Shown here in pieces: positions 54,386-62,935 of a stretch of 64,000 nt of DNA. Under the pieces are notes generated by a model. It had not been told where the DNA came from and did not search any database. It worked only from the letters and a program-made list of their open reading frames with translations. The translations under genes and the position numbers were made by a program. The DNA lies in assembly GCF_034651555.1 (NCBI RefSeq), contig NZ_JAYEEQ010000003.1:62001-126000 (forward strand). The letters run 5' to 3'. The stretch is from Aurantibrevibacter litoralis (GTDB lineage Bacteria > Bacteroidota > Bacteroidia > Flavobacteriales > Flavobacteriaceae). The number at the start of each line of letters is the position of its first letter. Position 1 is the stretch's first letter.

Positions 54386-56659
54386 ACGAATTTTATGCGT
54401 AGTTCGACCCTCTTTTTTAAGGAGCGCTCTCAACGCCCCAACTAGCGTATCGGCGTTAGCTTTGGTGAAAGACAGTGGGGGTTTTATTTTTAGCACATGA
54501 TCAAAAGGACCGTCTGTACCAATAAGGATATGCTTTTCACGTAATCCGTTTTTTAGATGAGCGGCTAAATTTGTATTCGGCTTGCCTTGATGGTCCCAAA
54601 GTTCCACTCCCAAAAATAGACCACTTCCTCGTATATCTGCAATTTCTGAATATTCATTTTGTAAGTTCTTGAGTAACGTAATTAAATAATTTCCGACGGC
54701 CAGAGCATGCTGTTGTAATGCTTCTTCTTCAATCACCTCTAAAACAGCGCTTCCTATAGCGCAGGACACCGGGTTTCCACCAAAAGAGCTAAAAAACTCT
54801 ACGCCGTTGGTAAAACTCGCCGCAATTTCTGAAGTCGTAACCACAGCTCCAATGGGGTGGCCATTACCCATGGGCTTGCCCAGAATCACCATATCCGGAA
54901 TTACGTGATGCATTTCAAATCCCCAAAAATAAGCACCCAAACGACCAAATCCTACCTGAACCTCATCGCTAATACAAACCCCTCCTTGCGCTCTAATGGC
55001 TTTGTAAACACTTTGAAGATACCCTTCTGCAAGAGGTACTTGCCCGCCGCAACCCACAATGGGCTCGGCTATGAAGGCCGCAATTTGGCCACGATTTTCT
55101 TCAATTTTAGAAATAGCTCCATCGATAAAGTGTGTAGCGGCTGACTGCTGATCTTTATAACCGGAATTAAATAGATTGGGCAGTGCAGTTTCTTCAATAT
55201 AATCTTGTTTTCCTACGCCATTCGATGTACTGTATTTATAATGACTAATTTCGATACCTGTTTTGGTGTTTCCGTGGTAGCCATGTTCAACGACCATTAT
55301 TTTTTTCTTTGCCGTATGTGTTAAGGCCATACGGATCGCCAAATCACTTGCTGCACTTCCGGAGTTTACAAAAAACACTTTTTGCAATGTTGCTGGGAAT
55401 TTGGCTACTAATTTTTCGCTGTAGGCCAACAATTCGTCATAAATATAGCGCGTGTTTGTATTTAATTTGGCGATCGTGCTTTGTGCCGATTGTATCACCT
55501 TAGGGTGGCAATGTCCCGCCAACATGATATTGTTATACGCATCAAGGAAGGTGTTGCCATCACTGTCATACATATATTGAAACGCAGATCGCTCCATGGC
55601 TATTGGTCGATTATAGCTAAGTGAAAGTGCCTCACTAAGATAGGTTTTGCGTCGGCTCAATTGTACATTCAGCGTTGTTTTTTTTGCTGTAGCATAACCT
55701 ACCGCCTTTAAAAATAAATGTTGCGCCCTTAAAGGGTTTATCGTAATCCAGTGGTGAAGCAATTCCCAAGCCGGAGATTCGCTTATGGTGATGTAGTCCG
55801 ACTCAGGTTTTAGAGTTTTGGTGTAGGCCGATTGGCAGACGCTGATGCATAATCGCGCGGCCACCAAATAATAAAGTACCTTTAGTTCAATTTCCTGTAA
55901 CGGGAAAATCGCATGAAAACCTTGTAGTAGCGGAACCGCACTTTCAAGCGGATCTGCTTTTCCCATCATGGCATAGGTTAGCGCAATAGCTACTTCATTG
56001 ATGATCCAAGAATAACACATATCCCCAAAATCGATGATGCCCGATACGGCCTCTTTTTGGGTAAGCACATTCCAATCATTGGCATCCCCATGAATGATAC
56101 CTTTTCTAAGTTGGTATTGTAAGGGCACTACCTGTGCTTCAAATTGCACAAAAAAATAATCGACTAAATTTCGATTTTTTGCGTCGGCGATATAAGGTAA
56201 TAAAGGCCTACTTAATGGAAGGTGTTGTATGTCCCATGCGCTTATTTTGCTTGCCACGGCTGGGACATACATAAGATGTATTTGTGCATCCAGTCGCCCT
56301 AAAAATTGTCCGAAAGAATAAAGTAAGTTAGGGGTGTGTGCTACCCGTGCTAAAAATTCACCTTCTACATAAGACAGTAAGCGGTACATGGTATTATGCA
56401 GCATTACATGAAAGGCACCTTTATTTGTTTTCTGTGGTTCTGGAAAGGCATTCTGCAACAACGGCTGTAACTTATATAGAACTTGTTGTTCTCCTGCCAG
56501 CAGGCTCACGTTTTCTTCAGAATACGGATGGGCTTTTAATACATAGGTGGCAGCCGTTGTGCGCACCTTGTAGTTGAGACTGTCATAGCCCTCTAATGCG
56601 CTAATCTCCAAAATTTGGAGGCGGTAGTGCTCCTCAAGGATTTTTTTAAGTTCTTCCAT
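54383..56659 (-). CDS. Kinase-aminotransferase fusion: APH-fold kinase plus class III PLP enzyme (probable kinase/phospho-lyase)
   Basis: 758 residues. The N-terminal half (about 1-310) is an APH/choline-kinase-fold kinase: catalytic loop HGDANDWN (Asp192, Asn197) and metal-binding DFGD (Asp210). The C-terminal half (about 335-750) is a class III aminotransferase-fold enzyme with FVNSGSAASDLA, YHGNT, ISDEVQVGFGRLG and PLP Lys595 in ILGKPMGNGHPIG. This pairing is known for the human enzymes that phosphorylate 5-hydroxylysine and then cleave it (HYKK with PHYKPL) and for phosphoethanolamine phospho-lyase. The fusion likely phosphorylates an amino alcohol and then eliminates phosphate and ammonia. 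The substrate is inferred. The E1 gene lies 29 bases upstream. Confidence 0.85.
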   Translation of the reverse strand: MEELKKILEEHYRLQILEISALEGYDSLNYKVRTTAATYVLKAHPYSEENVSLLAGEQQVLYKLQPLLQNAFPEPQKTNKGAFHVMLHNTMYRLLSYVEGEFLARVAHTPNLLYSFGQFLGRLDAQIHLMYVPAVASKISAWDIQHLPLSRPLLPYIADAKNRNLVDYFFVQFEAQVVPLQYQLRKGIIHGDANDWNVLTQKEAVSGIIDFGDMCYSWIINEVAIALTYAMMGKADPLESAVPLLQGFHAIFPLQEIELKVLYYLVAARLCISVCQSAYTKTLKPESDYITISESPAWELLHHWITINPLRAQHLFLKAVGYATAKKTTLNVQLSRRKTYLSEALSLSYNRPIAMERSAFQYMYDSDGNTFLDAYNNIMLAGHCHPKVIQSAQSTIAKLNTNTRYIYDELLAYSEKLVAKFPATLQKVFFVNSGSAASDLAIRMALTHTAKKKIMVVEHGYHGNTKTGIEISHYKYSTSNGVGKQDYIEETALPNLFNSGYKDQQSAATHFIDGAISKIEENRGQIAAFIAEPIVGCGGQVPLAEGYLQSVYKAIRAQGGVCISDEVQVGFGRLGAYFWGFEMHHVIPDMVILGKPMGNGHPIGAVVTTSEIAASFTNGVEFFSSFGGNPVSCAIGSAVLEVIEEEALQQHALAVGNYLITLLKNLQNEYSEIADIRGSGLFLGVELWDHQGKPNTNLAAHLKNGLREKHILIGTDGPFDHVLKIKPPLSFTKANADTLVGALRALLKKEGRTTHKIR

Positions 56660-56688
56660 AGCTAAAACCTCTTGAAGTACGACTTTTT

Positions 56689-59100
56689 TCAGCGCAAACG
56701 TGGAAAATCGCTGGGATTGCTTTCGTGCATAATGGCATAGATTTTCTCAAAGATATCATCAGCATTAGGCTTAGAAAAATAATCGCCGTCCGATGCATAT
56801 GCCGGTCTATGGGCTTTGGCCGTTAAGGTTTGCGGGGCACTATCCAAGAAGGCATACGCTCCTTGCTTTTCCAGAATTTCATGCATCAGGTAGGCAGAAC
56901 AACCACCGGGTACATCTTCATCTACCACCAATAATCGATTGGTTTTTTGAATGCTTTTTACCACATCATGGCGAATATCAAAAGGCAATAAAGTTTGGGC
57001 ATCAATAATTTCGGCATCAATTCCTAATTCTTTTAGTTCATTGGCAACCTGTAGTACGATTCTTAGGGTTGATCCATAGGACACCACGGTTATATCTGTA
57101 CCTTGTTTTACAATTTCTACCACCCCGATGGGGGTGCAAATAGCGCCCAAATTAGTAGGCATTGCTTCTTTTAGCCTATACCCGTTAAGACTTTCAATGA
57201 TTAAAGCCGGTTCGTCACTTTTCAAAAGGGTGTTGTAAAAACCGGCTGCCTTGGTCATGTTTCTCGGCGTGACAATGTACATGCCCCTAAGCAAATGAAT
57301 TAACCCTCCCATGGGAGAACCGGAATGCCAAATACCTTCCAGACGATGCCCTCTGGTACGGATAATTAAGGGCGCTTTTTGCTTTCCAACGGTTCTGTAG
57401 TGTAACGAAGCCAAGTCATCGCTTAGTGTTTGGATACAATACAAGACGTAATCTAAATACTGAATTTCGGCAATGGGTCTTAACCCTCGTAAGGCTAAAC
57501 CTATGCCTTGACCTATAATAGTCGCTTCTCGGATACCTACATCCGCGACTCGCAATTCGCCATATTTTTTTTGCAAGCCTTCTAAGCCCTGATTCACATC
57601 GCCTATAGCGCCGCTATCTTCACCAAATATAAGTACTTCGGGATACTTGCTGAACAATACATCAAAATTATCGCGAAGAATAATACGGCCATCTACTTGA
57701 ACAGCGTTTGGCGCATAAGTAGGTTTTACTTCCGGAATATTTGTTGCTTTTGTGGGTTGCTCACTGTATAAGTGAGAACTGAAAAGAGGTTGATTCTCTT
57801 GTACAAATGTAGTTACCCATTGGGCTAACGCCTTTTTTTCAGGCGTATCTTCATCCAACAAATAACGTAAGGCTTTTCTGGATTTTGAAGCTAAATCTTT
57901 TTTAGAGGGTTCTTCTAAGGCAATAAGGTCATTTTTTATTTTTGTGATAAAGGTTCGGTTTACACTTTGTGCGCCCACCTGATCTAACAGATCTATAAGG
58001 GTTTTTTTTAGTTTTTTATGCGGTGCCAGAAACTCGGCCCATGCCTCTTTTCTGGCATTACTTACCTCGCGCTTTATCGATTTTTCAAGGGACTTTAAAT
58101 GGTCTTCTGTAGCAATTCCATTCTCTAAAATCCAAGCTCTAAAACGGGTGTTGCAATCGTTATCTCGTTCCCAAGCCAAACGTTCCTCACTTTTATAGCG
58201 CTCATGCGAACCTGAGGAGGAATGGCCTTGGGGTTGCGTTAATTCGGTAACATGAATAATGACCGGTACATGTGCCTCTCGCGCAATATCGGAAGCGTTT
58301 TCATAGGTGTGTATTAAGGCGGTGTAATCCCAGCCCTTTACTTTAAAAATTTCGTAACCGGCATGGTGCTCATCTCTTTGGAAACCAATGATTACTTTAG
58401 AAATATCTTCTTTGGTGGTTTGGTATTTGGCCGGTACAGAAATGCCATATCCATCGTCCCAAATGCTGATCACCATAGGTACTTGCAAAACACCACCGGC
58501 ATTTACAGTTTCAAAGAATAAACCTTCGCTGGTACTGGCATTGCCAATAGTACCCCAAGCGACTTCATTGCCGTTGTTAGAAAATTTAGAAGCATCTATA
58601 TTCTTTAGATTTCTATATATGGTCGAAGCTTGAGCAAGACCCAATAATCGTGGCATTTGCGCTGCGGTAGGAGAAATATCGGAACTGCTGTTTTTTATTT
58701 GGGTTAGATGTTTCCAGCTTCCATCTTCATTAAGGCTATAGGTTAAAAAATGCCCACCCATTTGCCTACCGGCACTCATAGGTTCCTTTTCAATGTCGGT
58801 GGTGGCATATAACCCATGAAAGAGATCCTTCGGCGTTAATTCGCCAATAGCCATCATAAAGGTTTGATCTCTGTAATAGCCACTTCTAAAATCGCCGTCT
58901 TTAAAAGAGCGTGCCATGGCCAATTGTGGAAGTTCTTTGCCGTCACCAAAAATTCCGAATTTTGCCTTACCGGTCAGTACTTCGCGTCTTCCTAATATAC
59001 TGCATTCCCTACTGGTAAATGCGATTTCATAATCTCTAAGAATTTGAGTCTGAAAATCATCAAAGGAAATATCATTGCTGGTTTTGGGCTCTAATTTCAT
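56689..59100 (-). CDS. 2-oxoacid dehydrogenase E1, fused alpha and beta subunits
   Basis: 803 residues, joining the E1 alpha-like part (about 1-360) and the beta-like part (about 460-803) with a helical linker. The beta half has VLIFGEDSGAIGDVNQGLEGLQ, DVGIREATIIGQGIGLAL and PRNMTKAAGFYNTLL. In the alpha half the Mg-thiamine motif, normally GDG-(X)-NN, reads GNA (Asn187) and DD (Asp215-Asp216) at exactly the usual spacing, so the Asp and Asn ligands are swapped. Such fused E1 proteins are common in Bacteroidetes and act on branched-chain 2-oxo acids by annotation. E2 and E3 are not encoded here. A perfect -7 box lies 21 bases before the ATG. Confidence 0.9.
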   Translation of the reverse strand: MKLEPKTSNDISFDDFQTQILRDYEIAFTSRECSILGRREVLTGKAKFGIFGDGKELPQLAMARSFKDGDFRSGYYRDQTFMMAIGELTPKDLFHGLYATTDIEKEPMSAGRQMGGHFLTYSLNEDGSWKHLTQIKNSSSDISPTAAQMPRLLGLAQASTIYRNLKNIDASKFSNNGNEVAWGTIGNASTSEGLFFETVNAGGVLQVPMVISIWDDGYGISVPAKYQTTKEDISKVIIGFQRDEHHAGYEIFKVKGWDYTALIHTYENASDIAREAHVPVIIHVTELTQPQGHSSSGSHERYKSEERLAWERDNDCNTRFRAWILENGIATEDHLKSLEKSIKREVSNARKEAWAEFLAPHKKLKKTLIDLLDQVGAQSVNRTFITKIKNDLIALEEPSKKDLASKSRKALRYLLDEDTPEKKALAQWVTTFVQENQPLFSSHLYSEQPTKATNIPEVKPTYAPNAVQVDGRIILRDNFDVLFSKYPEVLIFGEDSGAIGDVNQGLEGLQKKYGELRVADVGIREATIIGQGIGLALRGLRPIAEIQYLDYVLYCIQTLSDDLASLHYRTVGKQKAPLIIRTRGHRLEGIWHSGSPMGGLIHLLRGMYIVTPRNMTKAAGFYNTLLKSDEPALIIESLNGYRLKEAMPTNLGAICTPIGVVEIVKQGTDITVVSYGSTLRIVLQVANELKELGIDAEIIDAQTLLPFDIRHDVVKSIQKTNRLLVVDEDVPGGCSAYLMHEILEKQGAYAFLDSAPQTLTAKAHRPAYASDGDYFSKPNADDIFEKIYAIMHESNPSDFPRLR

Positions 59101-59120
59101 TTAGGCATTACAGGTTTTTA

Positions 59121-59128
59121 CAAAAGTA
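59121..59128 (-). promoter_or_regulatory. Candidate -7 box for the E1 fusion gene
   Basis: The minus strand reads TACTTTTG, matching TAnnTTTG, 20 bases before the ATG at 59100. It probably drives E1 and the kinase-aminotransferase gene after it. Confidence 0.45.
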
Positions 59129-59260
59129 TCAAAATAGGATGGGTTTTACAACAACTACTCAAGCAGGCTCTTGCTATTTTATTAAAAAGTTAAGGAAATA
59201 GTGTAATTTCGTTAGGAAAAATGCAATAGGGGGGATGATTTTTGAGAATACGCCAAAAAT

Positions 59261-62101
59261 TTAAAACCATTTCCGATTGAATAATCGTATTAAGGTTTTT
59301 GGACTCAATGTTACGATAAAGCGTATTTTTTCTTCGTAATCTTGTTGTGCAATTTCCCAACCATTGTTAGAATACACCGGGAAATATAATTCGAAAAAGT
59401 CGGTTACCAAGTTAAGACGTATACCGGAGTCATACACAAAACGGGTATTTTGCCCTGTACTTTTCATGAGACCCATATCGCCATAGGCCTCTACCCACCG
59501 CCAAATGTTCGTGCTTGCATTTACTGTAGCAAGCCAATCATTGGCGAACGGATCTCGTAATTTGGATTTAAAACCACCCTCCGCAATAATTATTTGCTGA
59601 CTGTAAATGCCGGAAGACTCGGATCTTCCCAAATAGTTTAGATCAAACAGATAATCGGTAGGTCTGTCTAACGCAAAACTAAAGAAATCAGAATTGGTAT
59701 TATTTCTAAGAAATTTACCCGCAAAAAAGCGTAGGTTAAATTGGCGGTTGTTTTCAAAAAGTTTACGATATTCTACATCTACCGCCAATTTGGAAAAATC
59801 GCTGGCGTGCTGGGCATCTACAAACCAAGAGAAGTAGTCTATGATGCCGTTATTAGAATTAATGTAGCGCGCATTTAACACACTGTAATCCGGATCGGTT
59901 TCCAGACTCAGGTTTTCATCAATACTTCGTATCACGTTTACGTGACGCAAGGTGAGAAATTCTCGTTTGTTAGAAATGAGATCATCTGGACGCCACCCAA
60001 AGCTTATAGATGGCGTTATGGTGGTAAAACGAGAGTTTACATTAAAGTGAAAGGAAGAAGCATTAAGCGCATAATTGGAAATATACAAGCCACTTTTGCC
60101 ATGGTTTTTCTGATAGTTAAAGCGTCCATATCCTACCAAAGCTTTTTCACGTAAACCAAAAGAAGGTGCCATATCAAAAATAAACGGCCTTTGCAATAAG
60201 GTCTTGTTTGTTAATCGCATACCGGGTGTAACACCGTCATAAATATTAAAAGTAAGCACCGGCACATAGAAAATCTGGTTGTAGTACGGATCTTCGGCAT
60301 CTTTCATAAATTGAAGTTTCAATTTTTTATTGCTCGATAAAAATCCGTTGAGGGTTTTCCAATTGTCTCTTTCGTTTAGTTCCGGGATATTATGATCATA
60401 ATTTAGTACCAAACGATCCTCTCCATTTTTTGGAATCGTAAAGGTGCTTTGGTCTACAATGTTAGAAAACCAATATTTGGAAACTACCGAATCTTTTTTT
60501 AGCCCAAAAAGCGAGATAGGAACATTAGTACCTTGTTTGTTTTTTATGGTAACGGCGATTGAATCTTCGTATTTCACAATCTTCTTAATTTTAAAGTTGA
60601 TTTGATCACTGGTAGCTACGTATTCGTCAAAAAACCAATCGATGTCTTTCTCGGTATTTTGGGACATAACCCTTCGAAAATCATCGGCAGCAACCGGTTT
60701 CGATTTATACATTTCAAAAAATGAGGTAAGATTTTCATTGATTTTATCCTTCCCTAAATAACTGGCCATATAGGCTATTCCGAGACCAGCTTTATAGGGG
60801 TTGGCGATTTTATGGTTAAACTTAATGAGGTCGTCTCCGGAAGTTGACAGAGATTGATCTGTGTTTCTGCGTGCAGACAGCATATATAAAAATGCATATT
60901 GGTCATTAAAATCCATTTGTGCTAATCGAAAATTTCGAAATCCCCAAATAGTAGATAAATTCCCCATTAACTTCTGATCGGGATAGTTTTTATCCACATA
61001 CAAGATCATCAGATAATTTACCATGGCATCGTTAATCCATTTTTCTTTTCTAGGGTTAAAGAAGAAGGTTTCTCTTACATAGCTTTTTAAAGCCGTTTTT
61101 AAAAGCTTCATTTCAAAATGAAATTTATCTTCATAGGGCCGCATAAAAGAAGGTAACTGATTTATGCCATAGAGCGGATTCTTCGCATAATCAATTTCAC
61201 TGACCAACAATTCGCCCTGTGGGTAGTTTCCCAAAGTTTCGTTTATAAATTCGGCTACCTTGTTTATGGACAGTCCTTTGGAAATTTCGTCGTACTTACT
61301 TACCGTGATATCGGTGGTTAAAGTGAGATATGGGGTGACGTGTTTCGTAAATTTAGTAATAGGCGAAAGGATTATTTCCGCACTGGTTTGATTATTTCCG
61401 TACAGTGTAAGCTGCTGTCCACCCGGAAATTTCGTGTTGTTGCTGGTCTTATAATTAGATACAAGAAAGACATTTTCGGGATAGATGAAAACAAGTTTGG
61501 TATTGGTTATGCCCGTATAAAGATCTTCCAAATTTTTATTAGAATACAGTTCCCAGCGACCATTTTGGTAAACAGCTGGTGTTAAATACCAATCCTTTAA
61601 ATAGTATTCGTTTCGCGGCCCATACCCGTATGGGGTGTACTTATTGGGAGGTAATGTTACGGTGTAGGTAAAAAATAGGGGTACAGAGGCGTTGGGCAGG
61701 ACTGGATTATTGAGCGTTACCTGAATCAAATCTCGTTTTGGAGCACGTTTCCAAGTGCATCCGGCATGGTCGGCATCTACTACACTTACAATATCTGTTC
61801 TCCCTCGATCCTGATCTTTGGCCAAGTGTAAACTTCGCTTAAATTCTTCCGCAAAACGCTTTGCTAAAGGTGTCTTTTTGCTAGAATAAGCGTTGGCCCA
61901 GTCGTTAAAATAAAGCACACGTAGGGTGTCGGGCGAATCATTTTTGTAGGTAAATTCTTGACGAATGCGTATCGTCTTATCTTCTCCGTTTAAATTGGCC
62001 GTAAGGGTATTTATATGTTGGGCACGCATTTCTGCTACACCGAGAAAAAATAAAGCGGTGTAACCTAGTTTGATGACGAAACGTGTGCTGCGCATACGCA
62101 T
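59261..62101 (-). CDS. M1 aminopeptidase-like protein with degenerate zinc site and C-terminal outer-membrane barrel
   Basis: 946 residues. A signal peptide ends near residue 27 (VAEMRAQ). Residues 28-500 have the M1 layout: N-terminal beta domain, then a helical part with FFDEYVATSDQINFKIKK near 490. The third-ligand site is WINDAMVNY (Asp358 in place of Glu), and exactly where HExxH should stand the sequence is KTALK (335-339). The GAMEN-like site is also lost (NPLYGINQLP). It is therefore probably not a zinc peptidase. From about 620 to the end the sequence is alternating beta-strand in character (PSFGLREKALVGYGRFNYQ, ITPSISFGW, FVTLSPKTLIRLF) and ends in Trp-Phe, as outer-membrane barrels do. 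The LOG gene lies 8 bases upstream. Confidence 0.8.
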   Translation of the reverse strand: MRMRSTRFVIKLGYTALFFLGVAEMRAQHINTLTANLNGEDKTIRIRQEFTYKNDSPDTLRVLYFNDWANAYSSKKTPLAKRFAEEFKRSLHLAKDQDRGRTDIVSVVDADHAGCTWKRAPKRDLIQVTLNNPVLPNASVPLFFTYTVTLPPNKYTPYGYGPRNEYYLKDWYLTPAVYQNGRWELYSNKNLEDLYTGITNTKLVFIYPENVFLVSNYKTSNNTKFPGGQQLTLYGNNQTSAEIILSPITKFTKHVTPYLTLTTDITVSKYDEISKGLSINKVAEFINETLGNYPQGELLVSEIDYAKNPLYGINQLPSFMRPYEDKFHFEMKLLKTALKSYVRETFFFNPRKEKWINDAMVNYLMILYVDKNYPDQKLMGNLSTIWGFRNFRLAQMDFNDQYAFLYMLSARRNTDQSLSTSGDDLIKFNHKIANPYKAGLGIAYMASYLGKDKINENLTSFFEMYKSKPVAADDFRRVMSQNTEKDIDWFFDEYVATSDQINFKIKKIVKYEDSIAVTIKNKQGTNVPISLFGLKKDSVVSKYWFSNIVDQSTFTIPKNGEDRLVLNYDHNIPELNERDNWKTLNGFLSSNKKLKLQFMKDAEDPYYNQIFYVPVLTFNIYDGVTPGMRLTNKTLLQRPFIFDMAPSFGLREKALVGYGRFNYQKNHGKSGLYISNYALNASSFHFNVNSRFTTITPSISFGWRPDDLISNKREFLTLRHVNVIRSIDENLSLETDPDYSVLNARYINSNNGIIDYFSWFVDAQHASDFSKLAVDVEYRKLFENNRQFNLRFFAGKFLRNNTNSDFFSFALDRPTDYLFDLNYLGRSESSGIYSQQIIIAEGGFKSKLRDPFANDWLATVNASTNIWRWVEAYGDMGLMKSTGQNTRFVYDSGIRLNLVTDFFELYFPVYSNNGWEIAQQDYEEKIRFIVTLSPKTLIRLFNRKWF

Positions 62102-62109
62102 TTTCAGAT

Positions 62110-62796
62110 TTAAAAATTTGGGCTTAGGTTTCTGCCCTTGTAAAAATTATCGATAATTTCTACCACTTCCGTTTCTGTGTCTACTATTTTTATAAGGTCT
62201 AAATCCTGCGGACTTATGTTACCTGCCGCTAACATGGTTGTTTTTATCCAATTAAAAAGACCACTCCAAAAGTCGACACCCACAAGAATTATAGGGAACT
62301 TTCCTATTTTATGGGTTTGTATTAAAGTAATGGCCTCAAACAGCTCATCCAGCGTGCCAAATCCACCGGGCATTACCACAAAACCTTGAGAGTACTTCAC
62401 AAACATTACCTTTCTCACAAAAAAGTAATCAAAATCGAGACTTTTGTCTCCGTCTATATAGGGATTATCGTGCTGCTCAAAAGGCAAATCAATATTTAAG
62501 CCCACCGAAGTGCCTCCTGCTAAATGGGCTCCTTTGTTTCCCGCCTCCATAATTCCGGGCCCACCACCGGTTATAATTCCATATCCGGCTTCCGAAATAC
62601 GTTTGGATATAGAAACGGCCAACTCGTAATAGGTGTCGCCCAGTTTGGTACGGGCCGAACCGAAGATGGACACACACGGGCCTATTTGACTCATTTTTTC
62701 GAAACCATAAACAAATTCTCCCATAATTTTAAATATGGCCCAGGAGTCGTTTGTTTTAATTTCATTCCATCCTTTAGGGTGTTGTTCTTTTCGCAT
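62110..62796 (-). CDS. LOG-family protein (TIGR00730-type nucleotide phosphoribohydrolase)
   Basis: 228 residues. The Rossmann-like lysine-decarboxylase/LOG fold has the conserved motifs GGGPGIMEAGNKGAH and PGGFGTLDELFEAITLIQ. LOG enzymes cut N-glycosidic bonds of nucleoside 5'-monophosphates (AMP and cytokinin nucleotides); bacterial members are often annotated as Rossmann-fold proteins. Cytoplasmic. It is 8 bases upstream of the M1-like gene and probably co-transcribed with it. Confidence 0.93.
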   Translation of the reverse strand: MRKEQHPKGWNEIKTNDSWAIFKIMGEFVYGFEKMSQIGPCVSIFGSARTKLGDTYYELAVSISKRISEAGYGIITGGGPGIMEAGNKGAHLAGGTSVGLNIDLPFEQHDNPYIDGDKSLDFDYFFVRKVMFVKYSQGFVVMPGGFGTLDELFEAITLIQTHKIGKFPIILVGVDFWSGLFNWIKTTMLAAGNISPQDLDLIKIVDTETEVVEIIDNFYKGRNLSPNF

Positions 62797-62935
62797 TGGT
62801 ATTGTGTTATAATGTTTTTAGCACTTGATGGCGCAATAGTACGCAATCTGCTTTTTAAATTGCTATGAGCGATGAACTCATTTTTATATGTTGTGCACGT
62901 TTTGGGTTTTTATAGTTCCTATGGTGTTTTCCTAT

